64,000 bases of DNA from Neobacillus sp. YX16 (GTDB lineage: Bacteria > Bacillota > Bacilli > Bacillales > Cytobacillaceae): positions 2,494,001 through 2,558,000 of the forward strand of contig NZ_CP126115.1 of the NCBI RefSeq assembly GCF_030123505.1, given 5' to 3'. Every line of letters starts with the position of its first letter. Position 1 is the first letter of the stretch. Made by a program: the position numbers and the translations under genes. Shown piece by piece: positions 16,533 to 26,602 of the stretch. A model generated the notes under the pieces. It was not told the origin of the DNA and did no database searches. It was given only the letters and a program-made list of their open reading frames with translations.

Positions 16533-18416
16533 TTGGAAAAACGATATTTTACAATAGGCATGGCTGGACATATCGATCATGGTAAAACTTCCTTGACGAA
16601 AGCCCTGACCAATGTCGATACTGATAGATTAAAGGAAGAAAAAGAACGACAAATTTCGATTGAACTTGGATTTGCTCCATTATATGAGGATCAGGATATT
16701 CAAATTTCGGTTATTGACGTGCCGGGACATGAGCGCTTTATTCGGCAAATGATTGCCGGGGTTGCAGGAATTGACCTTGTGGTACTAGTTGTTGCAGCTG
16801 ATGAAGGAGTCATGCCGCAAACTAGAGAGCATCTGGATATTCTAAGGTTCTTAGGAGTAAAAAACGGGCTGGTTGCGATTTCTAAAATTGACAGGGTTGA
16901 TGAAGAATTTATTGAGCTTGTAAAGGATGATATTTTAGAAGAATTAACAGGGAGTGTCTTTGAGGATGCCCCGTTTGTATTAGTGGACAGCCTTTCGAAA
17001 AAGGGCGTAGAAGAGTTAAAAGAGTTAATCATCAAAACGTTAAAAGAGCAGGAAATGAGAGATGCAAAAGGGGCGTTTCGTCTGCCGATTGACCAGGTAT
17101 TTACGGTAAAAGGTCAAGGGACGGTGGTTCGTGGAACGGTTTATGAAGGAAACGTGGAAGAAGGTCAAACACTGAAGATAATGCCGCAGGGACTCGAAGT
17201 GAAAGCAAGGCAAATTCAGGTTCATCATAAGGAAGCGCAAAAAGCATATGCTGGCCAGCGTACAGCCATTAATCTTTCGGGCGTTTCGAAAGAGGATTTA
17301 GAACGCGGTAATGTTTTAGTATCATCTGAACACTTTATTGTTACGAAAACAGTGGATGTAGCAATACGGGTAGTTGAAGATCTCGAACATATGGTGAAAC
17401 AGCGGATGCCGATTAAGCTTCATATTGGAACCACAGAGGTAATGGGACGGATTGTTTTTTTTGACAGAAACGAGATTAAAGAAGAAAACGATGAAATACT
17501 ATGTCAGCTTCGTTTAGAGGAAGAAATCCTCACTAAGCGGGGTGATCGCTTTATTTTACGGCGTCCAAGTCCGCAAGAGACGATTGGCGGCGGCTGGGTA
17601 ATCGATCCTAGAGGGAATAAATATCGGTTTGGAAATCAAACGATTGAAGAACTTGAAAAGAAAAAAGAAGGTTCGCCAAAGGAACGGATAACGGCTGCCA
17701 TTTATGAAGCAAAAAGCCTATCTCTTAATGAGTTAATAAAAAGGACTGCACTTGAAGAGGAAACCTTAAATGAGTTTTTAGATGATGATGAATTTGTCTC
17801 ATACAATGGTAAAGAATTTACACTCAAAATATTAATTAATTCGATTGAAGAAGACATTTATGATCGTTTACAGGAATTCCATCAATTGTATTCCATGAAA
17901 CTTGGCCTTAATAAGGCTGAACTTTTGCAGTTCATGCAAAAAAGATTTCCGAAACCGCTAATTGACTTTGTGGTGGAAAACGGGATTGCAAATGAAGTCT
18001 TTAAGCGAAAAGAACAGTTTGTTTCATTGGCAAACTTTGTTCCACATGTACCGAAAAGCTGGCAAAAACGGGCTGAGAACATGCTAGGTGAATTAAAGAA
18101 GGATGAGCTAAAGGTTCGTTATTATAAAGACTATTTTTCTGATTCTGGTATTCCAGAGCATTTAGAGGCTGATTTAAGACGTTATCTTGAAGAGCAGGAG
18201 TTAGTCGTCCATTTAGATGAGCAATTTGTTTATCACGGTGATGTCTTTAAAGAGGCCGTTGAAAAACTGCGAAGTGGTACCGGACAAGAGTTTGAGGTAG
18301 GGGATGCCAAGGGAATCCTTGAACTTTCGCGTAAATATATGATTCCATTTTTAGAAAGATTAGATTCTAAAGGTCATACAAAACGAGTGGAAAATAAACG
18401 GGTTTGGCAAAAATAA
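16533..18416 (+). CDS. selB: Selenocysteine-specific elongation factor SelB
   Basis: This 627-residue protein has the SelB layout: a GTPase domain with [10 protein letters not shown] (12-21), [11 protein letters not shown] and [10 protein letters not shown]-Tu-like beta-barrel domains with [10 protein letters not shown], and a C-terminal part of winged-helix repeats that bind the SECIS hairpin. It delivers Sec-tRNA to UGA codons. TTG 16533 follows AGGTGG and starts at [19 protein letters not shown]. selA, selD, tRNA-Sec and a selenoprotein gene are not visible in this window and would have to lie elsewhere for the factor to work. Confidence 0.93.
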   Translation: MEKRYFTIGMAGHIDHGKTSLTKALTNVDTDRLKEEKERQISIELGFAPLYEDQDIQISVIDVPGHERFIRQMIAGVAGIDLVVLVVAADEGVMPQTREHLDILRFLGVKNGLVAISKIDRVDEEFIELVKDDILEELTGSVFEDAPFVLVDSLSKKGVEELKELIIKTLKEQEMRDAKGAFRLPIDQVFTVKGQGTVVRGTVYEGNVEEGQTLKIMPQGLEVKARQIQVHHKEAQKAYAGQRTAINLSGVSKEDLERGNVLVSSEHFIVTKTVDVAIRVVEDLEHMVKQRMPIKLHIGTTEVMGRIVFFDRNEIKEENDEILCQLRLEEEILTKRGDRFILRRPSPQETIGGGWVIDPRGNKYRFGNQTIEELEKKKEGSPKERITAAIYEAKSLSLNELIKRTALEEETLNEFLDDDEFVSYNGKEFTLKILINSIEEDIYDRLQEFHQLYSMKLGLNKAELLQFMQKRFPKPLIDFVVENGIANEVFKRKEQFVSLANFVPHVPKSWQKRAENMLGELKKDELKVRYYKDYFSDSGIPEHLEADLRRYLEEQELVVHLDEQFVYHGDVFKEAVEKLRSGTGQEFEVGDAKGILELSRKYMIPFLERLDSKGHTKRVENKRVWQK

Positions 18417-18420
18417 GCAG

Positions 18421-18456
18421 TAAAAACCTCAATCCAAAGTAGTGGATTGAGGTTTT
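18421..18456. terminator. Bidirectional terminator between selB and the TerD-like gene
   Basis: TAAAAACCTCAATCCA pairs with TGGATTGAGGTTTTA around a six-base loop. Confidence 0.9.
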
Positions 18457-18461
18457 ACTTA

Positions 18462-19898
18462 CTATGAAAGAAATTCGCCAGGATTTAATCCTAACTCGCG
18501 GCAAATATCGCTGACCATTTGCATTTCATTGTGGTCAAAATTACCGTCTGCATACCCAATAGCAATACAATAGCGAGCAACTAAACGGGCAATTTCTGGT
18601 TTTGATCTAATTTTTCCAAGTGCACGGAAGGCTTCAGCCCGTCCAATCATCCGGTCGGCTTCAATCCGCGAAACAAAATAATTAAATCTTTGAATGACCT
18701 TATTGCTGTCAAAGACGCGTAACTCTTCGCTGGAATTAACAAATTCAATCATTTTCTGACGTTCAGTGGCATCCAAATATCCGTCTGCCATGGAAACCAG
18801 TGCACATGCTGCTACTACTGCCTCTAAAACATCCTGGCTTTTGTATCGGTTAAACAATTCCTGAGCTTTTCTTTTTGACTGATTTGCCCATTCTGTAATG
18901 TCCGTTTGATTTGGAGACCAATTGTTACCACAGCTGTTACAAGTAAACTTTAATTGGTTTTTACCAATAAAACCGCCAAGTAAACCTACAGGCCCTAGAA
19001 TTAACCCGCCAATAGCTGCTTTCCCCAATCCAAATCCCTTTTGCCCTGTTCGAACATTTGATGAATTACAGCGCGGACAATGAATATCATCTCCATATGT
19101 ACGATGGTTGTTCGGCGAAGAGGTTTGGGTTGGATATCCAAAAGCTGGCTGCGAATTGGAAGATTCCGGCTGTAAATGAATTCGCTGTTGTTGGTTTTGC
19201 TGATAATGGGTAGGACCATATTGATTTTGATTAAATGTATTTTGGTTATTAAATTGGTTTTGATTGTTATTAAAAAGATTTTGCTGCACAGGTGGTGTTG
19301 GTGCCGGTGCCGGTGCCGGTGAATCATCTACTGATACCCCAAAATTGCGGCATAAAGCAGCCAGTCCCCCTTGAAAACCGCTGGCAATTGCATTAAACTT
19401 CCATTCTCCGTTATGGCGGTATAGTTCAGCAGCAACAATCGCAGTTTCAACAGTAAAATCTCTGCCAAGATTAAAACGAAGTAGTTCCTCATTGGTTTGT
19501 TCATTAAAGATACGAACATATGAATTAGAGATTTGTCCAAAATTTTGCTGCTTCATTTGAGCGTCATGAATCGTAATCGTAAAAGCAATTCGATGGATAT
19601 GGCTCGGAACTCTTTGTAAATCAATCCTGATTTGTTCGTCATCCCGTTCTCCAGCGCCATTTCGGTTATCCCCGCTGTAATTAATGGAGCCATTGCCGCC
19701 AGATGGATTATTATAAAAAATAAAATCCTGATCACTTTGAACCTTACCAGTTTGCCCTAATAAAAAGGTTGAGGCATCCAAGTCAAAGTTAGAACCATTA
19801 TGTGCAATATCCCATCCTAAACCAACCACAACGTTTTGCAGACCAGGATGTGACTTTGTTAAATCAACTTTTTGTCCTTTACTAAGCGTAACTCCCAA
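18462..19898 (-). CDS. TerD-zinc ribbon-TerB fusion protein
   Basis: This protein of 478 residues has an N-terminal TerD domain (about 1-190) with Ca-binding-type motifs FDLDAST and GDNRNGAGERDDE. A Pro/Gln/Asn-rich linker follows, then a zinc ribbon with CPRC and CNSC around a glycine-rich GLGKAAIGGLILGP stretch, and a C-terminal TerB-like helical domain (about 345-478). TerD and TerB proteins belong to the tellurite/stress system at the membrane. The longest frame starts with GTG 19907, but TTG at 19898 lies eight bases after AAGGAG and gives the classical MGVTLSKGQKVDLTK start. Confidence 0.88.
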   Translation of the reverse strand: MGVTLSKGQKVDLTKSHPGLQNVVVGLGWDIAHNGSNFDLDASTFLLGQTGKVQSDQDFIFYNNPSGGNGSINYSGDNRNGAGERDDEQIRIDLQRVPSHIHRIAFTITIHDAQMKQQNFGQISNSYVRIFNEQTNEELLRFNLGRDFTVETAIVAAELYRHNGEWKFNAIASGFQGGLAALCRNFGVSVDDSPAPAPAPTPPVQQNLFNNNQNQFNNQNTFNQNQYGPTHYQQNQQQRIHLQPESSNSQPAFGYPTQTSSPNNHRTYGDDIHCPRCNSSNVRTGQKGFGLGKAAIGGLILGPVGLLGGFIGKNQLKFTCNSCGNNWSPNQTDITEWANQSKRKAQELFNRYKSQDVLEAVVAACALVSMADGYLDATERQKMIEFVNSSEELRVFDSNKVIQRFNYFVSRIEADRMIGRAEAFRALGKIRSKPEIARLVARYCIAIGYADGNFDHNEMQMVSDICRELGLNPGEFLS

Positions 19899-20131
19899 AT
19901 TTTCCACTCCTTATCATGTTTATTATTCCTATTTTCATTTATAAACCTAATTATGTAGAAGATTGAACTTACTTTCAATTATTTCATTTACTATAACTAC
20001 GAGGTAAGTGATGATAAAGTTTCAAAATTATTATTTTTTCATTCCTTCTATTACAAATCCAACAAAGCGAACCTAAAATAAAATAGTTTTCTTCGGTAAG
20101 AACCATTTTGAAATAATATTTTAAAAATAAA

Positions 20132-20160
20132 TTGAAAAAAGTAGAATAATAATTTATAAT
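20132..20160 (+). promoter_or_regulatory. Sigma-A promoter of the dpp-ykf operon
   Basis: TTGAAA at 20132-20137 and TATAAT at 20155-20160 are 17 bases apart, a near-consensus vegetative promoter about 40 bases before the dppA ATG. Confidence 0.8.
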
Positions 20161-20172
20161 TTTAAGAAAATT
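20158..20172 (+). promoter_or_regulatory. CodY box overlapping the dpp start site
   Basis: AATTTTAAGAAAATT differs at one position from the CodY consensus AATTTTCWGAAAATT. It overlaps the -10 and the likely transcription start, a placement that suits repression. CodY control of dpp is known in B. subtilis. Confidence 0.75.
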
Positions 20173-20198
20173 AAGAATTTCAAATTAGGGGGTTGAAT

Positions 20199-21023
20199 AT
20201 GAAATTATACATATCTGTAGATATGGAAGGAATAACAGGTCTAGTTGATCACACCCATGTCGATTCCAACAAGCATAATTATGAACGGAGCCGAATCATC
20301 ATGACAGATGAGGCAAACCATGTTGTAACGACTGCTTTTGAACAAGAGTGGAAGGAGGTAGTTGTAAACGACAGCCATTCCAAAATGAATAACTTGCTAA
20401 TCGAAAGGCTGCATCCTGAAACACAACTTATTACAGGTGATGTGAAGCCTTTTTCCATGGTTCAGGGCTTGGATGAATCTTTTGATGGAGCCATCTTTGT
20501 TGGCTATCATGCCCGTGCTTCTTTAAAAGGAGTAATGTCCCATTCAATGATTTTTGGAGTCCGGAATATGTACATTAATGATGTGGCTGTTGGAGAATTA
20601 GGGTTTAATGCCTATGTTGCTGGGTATTATGATGTACCTGTCTTAATGGTAGCGGGTGATGATGGTGCCGCTAATGAGGCTGAAAAGCTTATTCCCAATG
20701 TCACAACAGCTGTAGTAAAAGAGTCTATTTCACGGTCTGCTGCAAAATCCTTAACACCTGCAAAAGCAGGACAACTTATCCGTGAAAAAGCAGCTTACGC
20801 ATTAAGAAATAAAGGATCTGTAAAGCCGCTTATCCCGCCTGATTGTCCTTTGTTAGGAATTGAATTTGCTAACTATGGACAAGCAGAGTGGGCCAACCTA
20901 ATGCCAGGAACAGAAATCGTACCTGAAACAACTATTGTCCGTTTTCAAGCCAAAAATATATTGGAAGCATATCAAGCAATGCTTGTCATGACTGAATTAG
21001 CGATGAGAACTACATTCTGTTAG
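20199..21023 (+). CDS. dppA: D-aminopeptidase DppA (family M55)
   Basis: The 274-residue protein equals B. subtilis DppA in length and keeps its key residues: zinc ligands Asp8, Glu10, His60, His104 and Glu133, and the nucleophile-region His115 (GVMSHSM). The enzyme removes D-Ala and other D-residues from the N-terminus of peptides; the known form is a decamer in the cytoplasm. The ATG at 20199 after AGGGGG is preferred to TTG 20193. First gene of the operon. Confidence 0.95.
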   Translation: MKLYISVDMEGITGLVDHTHVDSNKHNYERSRIIMTDEANHVVTTAFEQEWKEVVVNDSHSKMNNLLIERLHPETQLITGDVKPFSMVQGLDESFDGAIFVGYHARASLKGVMSHSMIFGVRNMYINDVAVGELGFNAYVAGYYDVPVLMVAGDDGAANEAEKLIPNVTTAVVKESISRSAAKSLTPAKAGQLIREKAAYALRNKGSVKPLIPPDCPLLGIEFANYGQAEWANLMPGTEIVPETTIVRFQAKNILEAYQAMLVMTELAMRTTFC

Positions 21024-21036
21024 GAAAGGACAAAGC

Positions 21037-21969
21037 ATGAATACATATTTTATCAAACGATTTATAGCCATGATTATTACTCTTTGGCTTATCATAACAG
21101 GGACATTCTTCTTAATGCACTCGGTTCCGGGATCACCATTTAATGAAGAAAGAACAACGAACGAAGCAATTCAAAAAAACCTCGAAGCTTATTATCATCT
21201 AGACGAACCTCTCTTAGTCCAATATGGAAACTACTTATCCGCTCTACTGCACCTAGACCTTGGTCCATCTATCAAAAAATCATCACAGACTGTCAATGAA
21301 ATGCTGGGAAGGGGATTTCCGGTTAGTTTTGAACTAGGATGTTATACACTTTTCCTCGCGGTCATTTCTGGAATTACACTCGGGATTATTGCCGCCCTTC
21401 GTCATAATGGAGTGATCGATTATCTTTCGATGAGTATTGCTGTCCTTGGAATATCGATACCAAACTTTGTAATGGCAACATTTTTAATTGAACAACTAGC
21501 TGTTAATTTTCCTATTTTTCCGGTTGCAACCTGGACTAGCCCGAAACATATGGTACTGCCAATTTTAGCTTTGGCAACAGGTCCAATGGCGATTATTGCG
21601 AGGTTAACTCGTTCAAGTATGCTTGAGGTTCTAACACAGGATTATATAAGGACTGCAAAAGCAAAAGGATTATCACCCGTTAAAATTGTTTTTAAACATG
21701 CTTTAAGAAATGCTCTTCTCCCTGTAGTGACTGTCTTAGGTTCATTAGCAGCGAGTATTTTAACTGGGACGTTTGTAATTGAGAAAATTTTTGCAATTCC
21801 AGGGATGGGAAAATATTTTGTTGATAGTATCAATAACCGTGATTTTCCGGTCATAATGGGTACCACCGTTTTTTATAGTGCGATTTTGATTCTCATGCTT
21901 TTTTTAGTCGATCTTGCATACGGAGTATTGGACCCTAGAATCAAGCTCCACAAAAAGGAGGCGAAGTAA
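21037..21969 (+). CDS. dppB: Dipeptide ABC transporter permease DppB
   Basis: The 310-residue inner-membrane permease has six helices, beginning with a typical MNTYFIKRFIAMIITLW segment and GSPFN loop. The cytoplasmic EAA loop is present (LRNALLPVVTVLG preceded by DYIRTAKAKGLSP). It pairs with DppC to form the channel for peptides delivered by DppE. Fourteen bases lie between it and dppA, and it abuts dppC with no gap. Confidence 0.93.
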   Translation: MNTYFIKRFIAMIITLWLIITGTFFLMHSVPGSPFNEERTTNEAIQKNLEAYYHLDEPLLVQYGNYLSALLHLDLGPSIKKSSQTVNEMLGRGFPVSFELGCYTLFLAVISGITLGIIAALRHNGVIDYLSMSIAVLGISIPNFVMATFLIEQLAVNFPIFPVATWTSPKHMVLPILALATGPMAIIARLTRSSMLEVLTQDYIRTAKAKGLSPVKIVFKHALRNALLPVVTVLGSLAASILTGTFVIEKIFAIPGMGKYFVDSINNRDFPVIMGTTVFYSAILILMLFLVDLAYGVLDPRIKLHKKEAK

Positions 21970-22923
21970 ATGGAACTGCGTAAACAGGAAGAACAGAATA
22001 TTTCGCCTGGTATTCCTGATGAATGGTTTGTCCCTAAGGTACAAAATCAATCAGAAGCAGAAGCTGTCGTAAGACCTAGCTTGTCGTATTGGAAAGATTC
22101 GTGGTACCGGCTTTTAAAAAATAAACTGGCTATGGCTGGGATGGCGTTTTTGATCTTGGTAGCTATATTCGCCATTTTTGGTCCCATTATTTCACCTCAC
22201 TCGGTTGAAACACAAAAGTTAACCTCTCAAAATCTGCCGCCATCCAGTGAATATTGGTTTGGGACAGATGATTTAGGAAGAGATGTATTTACACGAACAG
22301 CATACGGTGCCCGTATATCTCTATTTGTTGGTTTAGTTGCCGCCCTTATTGACTTTATTATTGGTGTTGTTTATGGAGGGATTGCTGGTTACAAAGGAGG
22401 AAAAACCGATAATCTCATGATGAGGTTCGTGGAGATTTTGTATGGTCTTCCTTATTTACTTGTTGTTATTTTGGTCATGGTAGTGATTGGTCCAGGGTTA
22501 ACAACGATCATCCTAGCGCTGTCGATAACCGGATGGGTTGGTATGGCGAGACTTGTCCGCGGACAAGTCTTACAAATTAAAAACTATGAATTTGTATTGG
22601 CATCCAAAACATTTGGAACGAAAACAGGAAGGATTATTCGCAAGAATCTTTTACCAAATACAATGGGACCAATCATTGTCCAAATGACTCTTACGATTCC
22701 ATCAGCTATTTTTGCAGAAGCGTTTTTAAGTTTTATCGGCCTTGGAATTCAAGCACCGCATGCAAGCTGGGGAGTCATGGCCAATGATGGTTTGTCTACG
22801 ATTCTATCAGGATACTGGTGGCGATTGTTTTTTCCAACTCTATTTATATCATTAACTATGTTTGCATTTAATGTTTTGGGTGATGGGCTGCAGGATGCTC
22901 TTGATCCGAAACTGAGGAGGTAA
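21970..22923 (+). CDS. dppC: Dipeptide ABC transporter permease DppC
   Basis: The 317-residue second permease has the family's N-terminal cytoplasmic tail followed by a first helix, the FGTDDLGRDVFTRTAYGAR motif of OppC/DppC, and an EAA loop ending in NLLPNTMGPIIVQ. It starts with ATG directly after the dppB stop. It forms the membrane channel with DppB. Confidence 0.93.
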   Translation: MELRKQEEQNISPGIPDEWFVPKVQNQSEAEAVVRPSLSYWKDSWYRLLKNKLAMAGMAFLILVAIFAIFGPIISPHSVETQKLTSQNLPPSSEYWFGTDDLGRDVFTRTAYGARISLFVGLVAALIDFIIGVVYGGIAGYKGGKTDNLMMRFVEILYGLPYLLVVILVMVVIGPGLTTIILALSITGWVGMARLVRGQVLQIKNYEFVLASKTFGTKTGRIIRKNLLPNTMGPIIVQMTLTIPSAIFAEAFLSFIGLGIQAPHASWGVMANDGLSTILSGYWWRLFFPTLFISLTMFAFNVLGDGLQDALDPKLRR

Positions 22924-22927
22924 CATC

Positions 22928-23932
22928 ATGGAAAAAATCCTTCAGGTTAAAGACCTTCAAGTCTCCTTTTCCACGTACGGCGGTGAGGTCCAGGCGGTTC
23001 GCGGGGTCAGTTTTGATTTACATAAAGGGGAAACGCTTGCCATTGTCGGGGAATCCGGCTGTGGGAAAAGTGTAACCTCCCAAAGTATCATGAGATTGAT
23101 TCCTGAACCGCCAGGGAGAATCGCAGGTGGAGAAATCCTTTTTAATAATATGGATTTAATCCAGTTAAAAGAACCTGAACTGCGGAAAATTCGTGGTGCT
23201 AATATATCCATGATTTTTCAGGATCCCATGACCGCTTTAAATCCCACACTTACCATTGGTGAACAAATTATGGAAGGAATCATGGAGCATGAAAAGATAT
23301 CAAGGGCAGAGGCCAAAAAGGCTGCGGTTGAAATGCTCCAACTTGTTGGTATTCCGAGCCCTGAAGCACGTTTAAAACAGTACCCTCATCAGTTTAGCGG
23401 CGGGATGCGCCAGCGGATTGTGATTGCGATGGCGCTAGTGTGCAGTCCCGACGTGTTAATTGCAGATGAACCGACTACGGCTCTAGATGTAACTATTCAG
23501 GCACAAATCCTGGAATTGTTCCGTGATATACAGAAAAAAACAGGTGTTTCAATTATTTTAATTACGCATGATTTGGGGGTAGTGGCCCAAGTTGCCGATC
23601 GAGTGGCAGTTATGTATGCCGGTAAGATTGTGGAAATAGGAAGCAGAAGGGAAATCTTCTATCGCCCTCAGCACCCTTACACCATTGGACTGCTTCAATC
23701 TGTGCCACGATTAGATATTGAAAAGGCTGAGCTGGTCCCGATTCCAGGAACACCGCCTGACTTATTTTCACCACCTGCAGGCTGTGCCTTTGCTGCACGC
23801 TGTAAGTATTCAATGGAAGTGTGTGAACGAGTGTATCCGGTTCAATCCTCGCTAAGCAACAACCACCATGTGGATTGCTGGCTGCAGGACGAACGCGCCA
23901 ATAAATTGGTTTCAACGTTTGTAAAAATATAA
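22928..23932 (+). CDS. dppD: Dipeptide ABC transporter ATP-binding protein DppD
   Basis: The 334-residue ATPase has Walker [11 protein letters not shown]-loop [12 protein letters not shown], signature FSGGMRQR, Walker [13 protein letters not shown] and the H-loop ITHDLG. The C-terminal oligopeptide-transporter domain carries a Cys cluster ([15 protein letters not shown]), typical of OppD/DppD iron-sulfur-like sites. It energises transport together with YkfD, the second ATPase encoded downstream, and lies four bases after dppC. Confidence 0.93.
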   Translation: MEKILQVKDLQVSFSTYGGEVQAVRGVSFDLHKGETLAIVGESGCGKSVTSQSIMRLIPEPPGRIAGGEILFNNMDLIQLKEPELRKIRGANISMIFQDPMTALNPTLTIGEQIMEGIMEHEKISRAEAKKAAVEMLQLVGIPSPEARLKQYPHQFSGGMRQRIVIAMALVCSPDVLIADEPTTALDVTIQAQILELFRDIQKKTGVSIILITHDLGVVAQVADRVAVMYAGKIVEIGSRREIFYRPQHPYTIGLLQSVPRLDIEKAELVPIPGTPPDLFSPPAGCAFAARCKYSMEVCERVYPVQSSLSNNHHVDCWLQDERANKLVSTFVKI

Positions 23933-23955
23933 AACTATTATTTAGGGGGAAGAAG

Positions 23956-25587
23956 ATGAAGAAGTTTATTACGATGATGGTCTCTTTTTTGATGTTATTT
24001 GCTTTAGCCGCATGTACAGCAACTAATGATTCTGGAAGCGAGCCAAAGGATGACGGAAATGGTGATTCTAAGGAAAAAACGGAAAAGGTCCTCTATCTAA
24101 ATAACGGACAAGAGCCTACATCATTTGACCCGCCTATCGGTTTTGATGCGGTATCGTGGAATGCGTTAAATAATATCATGGAAGGATTAACCCGTTTAGA
24201 CGAAAATCATCAGCCAAAAGCTGCAACAGCCGAAAAATGGGATGTATCAGAGGATGGCAAAACCTATACCTTCCACATCCGTGAAGATGCAAATTGGTCT
24301 AATGGTGATGATTTAACAGCAGATGACTTTGTATTTGCTTGGAAACGGCTATTAGATCCAAAAATAGGTTCTGGAGCAGCATTTTTAGGCTATTTTATTG
24401 AGGGCGGAGAAGCCTTTAATACAGAAAAAGGAACAGCGGACGATGTGAAAGTAAAAGCAGTAGATCCGAAAACATTTGAAGTTACATTAACAAGTCCGCA
24501 GGCTTATTTCTTAAGTGTTATTGCAAATCCAGCGTTTTTCCCAATCAACGAAAAAGTAGCAACTGAGAATCCAGAATGGTTTTCTGAAGCAGATTCTTTC
24601 GTTGGTAACGGTCCATTTGCATTAACAGAATGGAACCATGACAGTGATTTCACAATGGTAAAGAACGACAAATACTGGGATGCCAAAAATGTTAAATTAG
24701 ATAAAATCCATTGGGCTATGGTTGATGATACCAATACGGAATATCAAATGTTCAAGACTGGTGAACTTGATACCTCTGACGTTCCCGCGGATTTAGCAGA
24801 ATCATTGTTTAAAGACGGCGATGTCAAAGTAGAGGACCAAGCAGGTGAGTATTTCTATCGTTTTAATGTAACAATGGAACCTTTCCAGAATGTTAATATC
24901 CGTAAAGCATTTGCGATGGCTGTTGACCAAAAGCAAATTGTAGATTTAGTTACCAAAAATAAAGAAAAGCCCGCATATGGTTTTGTTTCATACGGCTTTA
25001 CGGATGCAGCAGGCAAAGACTTCCGTGAAACAAATGGTGACTTACTTAAAACGAATGTAGAACAAGCGAAGGAGCTATTGAAAAAGGGAATGGAAGAGGA
25101 GGGCTATTCAACTCTTCCTGAAGTAACATTGACTTATAACACTCTTGATTCACACAAGAAAATTGCTGAAGCCCTTCAGCAAATGTTTAAGGAAAATTTA
25201 GGTGTTGACGTAAAACTTGCCAATATGGAATCGAATGTATTTGCAACAGATCAAAAAGCATTAAAATTCCAGCTGTCACGCAGTTCATTCCTTGCAGACT
25301 ATGCAGATCCAATTAACTTTGTGGAAAACTTCCAAACTGGACATTCTATGAATCGTACAGGCTGGAGCAATGCAGAATTTGACCAATTGGTTAAGGATGC
25401 GAAAAATGAATCAGATGAAAAGAAACGATTTGACTTTATGTATAAAGCCGAAAAGATTCTCTTTGAAGAAGCACCAATCATTCCAATCCACTTCTATAAC
25501 CAAGTATATTTACAGAATGAAAGTGTGACAGGAATTGTCCGTCATCCAGTTGGATACTTAGAATTAAAGTCCGCGGATAAAAAGTAA
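23956..25587 (+). CDS. dppE: Dipeptide-binding lipoprotein DppE
   Basis: The 543-residue solute-binding protein (SBP family 5) has a lipobox ALAAC, with the modified Cys at residue 20, and a Gly/Asp/Lys-rich linker. The mature fold starts at VLYLNNGQEPTSFDPP and contains the hallmark GLTRLDENHQPKAATAEKW. It binds peptides outside the cell and hands them to DppBC. A terminator hairpin follows, which probably lowers expression of the ykf genes relative to dpp. Confidence 0.93.
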   Translation: MKKFITMMVSFLMLFALAACTATNDSGSEPKDDGNGDSKEKTEKVLYLNNGQEPTSFDPPIGFDAVSWNALNNIMEGLTRLDENHQPKAATAEKWDVSEDGKTYTFHIREDANWSNGDDLTADDFVFAWKRLLDPKIGSGAAFLGYFIEGGEAFNTEKGTADDVKVKAVDPKTFEVTLTSPQAYFLSVIANPAFFPINEKVATENPEWFSEADSFVGNGPFALTEWNHDSDFTMVKNDKYWDAKNVKLDKIHWAMVDDTNTEYQMFKTGELDTSDVPADLAESLFKDGDVKVEDQAGEYFYRFNVTMEPFQNVNIRKAFAMAVDQKQIVDLVTKNKEKPAYGFVSYGFTDAAGKDFRETNGDLLKTNVEQAKELLKKGMEEEGYSTLPEVTLTYNTLDSHKKIAEALQQMFKENLGVDVKLANMESNVFATDQKALKFQLSRSSFLADYADPINFVENFQTGHSMNRTGWSNAEFDQLVKDAKNESDEKKRFDFMYKAEKILFEEAPIIPIHFYNQVYLQNESVTGIVRHPVGYLELKSADKK

Positions 25588-25594
25588 ATCAAGG

Positions 25595-25623
25595 AAAGGG
25601 ATGTTCGCTGAACATCCCTTTTG
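25595..25623 (+). terminator. Intra-operon terminator between dppE and ykfA
   Basis: AAAGGGATGTTC pairs with GAACATCCCTTT around GCT, followed by a short T run. Partial read-through would set the dpp:ykf ratio. Confidence 0.75.
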
Positions 25624-25666
25624 TCCTAAAATTTTAGACTGACAAAAGGTGAGAAAGGGTGTTTTG

Positions 25667-26590
25667 ATGAGTTTACTAAAACCAAACCGTCTGCACACAG
25701 GGGATACCGTTGGAGTAATTGCTCCAGCTAGCCCGCCAAATCAAAAAAATCTCGAAAAAGGAATAGAGTTTTTAAAGGGATTAGGATTACGGGTAAAGGT
25801 CGGAAAGAGTGTTGAAAAAATCTATGGCTATTTAGCAGGAATCGATGAAGAAAGGTTAGATGATTTACATGCTATGTTTCTCGATTCTGAAGTGAAGGCA
25901 ATTTTTTGTGCATGTGGCGGCTATGGAACGGGGAGACTGGCAGCAAATATTGATTACGAAATAATAAGAGCAAACCCGAAGATTTTTTGGGGTTATAGTG
26001 ATATTACTTTTTTACATACTGCTATAAGGCAAGAAACAGGTCTGATTACTTTTCATGGCCCCATGCTGGGGTCGGATATTGGAAAGGAGGACACTTATAC
26101 ATATTCAAAACAAGGTTTTCAGCAATTATTTAAGCCAACTGATGTAAGTTATACAGAGCGCTTTTCTCCTTTAGAGACATTGGTGGAGGGTGTTGCTAGT
26201 GGTGAACTTGTTGGCGGAAATTTATCCCTTATAGTCAGCACTCTCGGAACTCCATTTGAAATTGATACGACCGGTAAGATTTTATTTATTGAAGATGTGA
26301 ATGAAGAACCAAGATCAGTAGATCGGATGCTGAATCAACTTAAAATGGCTGGGAAACTAGATGAGGTAGTTGGGATCGTTATTGGAGATTTTTGTGATTG
26401 TACATCAAAAAGGGAACTGTCTTTAACTCTTGAAGAAGTTATTAACCATTATGTTTTGTCAGCCAATAAACCGTCCTTAAAAGGGTTCATGATCGGACAT
26501 TGTAATCCTCATATATCCATTCCATTGGGAGTAAAGGCTGACTTAAATACGAGTAATAGAAGTTTAATCGTTGAAAGCGGCATCTTTTAA
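25667..26590 (+). CDS. ykfA: L,D-carboxypeptidase-like YkfA (family S66)
   Basis: The 307-residue protein has S66 features: GDTVGVIAPAS at the N-terminus, FCACGGYGTGRLA, the serine region FHGPMLGSDIGK, and LIVSTLGTP and FIEDVNEEPRSVDRML further on. Members cut L,D bonds in muropeptides (LdcA) or have related roles. ATG 25667 was preferred to GTG 25649 for the ribosome-site spacing. It starts the ykf part of the operon. Confidence 0.88.
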   Translation: MSLLKPNRLHTGDTVGVIAPASPPNQKNLEKGIEFLKGLGLRVKVGKSVEKIYGYLAGIDEERLDDLHAMFLDSEVKAIFCACGGYGTGRLAANIDYEIIRANPKIFWGYSDITFLHTAIRQETGLITFHGPMLGSDIGKEDTYTYSKQGFQQLFKPTDVSYTERFSPLETLVEGVASGELVGGNLSLIVSTLGTPFEIDTTGKILFIEDVNEEPRSVDRMLNQLKMAGKLDEVVGIVIGDFCDCTSKRELSLTLEEVINHYVLSANKPSLKGFMIGHCNPHISIPLGVKADLNTSNRSLIVESGIF

Positions 26591-26602
26591 AGGGGGAAAA
26601 TC

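Noticed and set aside
18900..19740. Extra minus-strand frames inside the TerD-TerB gene
   Set aside because: They are other-frame shadows of the repetitive Pro/Gln/Asn linker and lack starts with ribosome sites.
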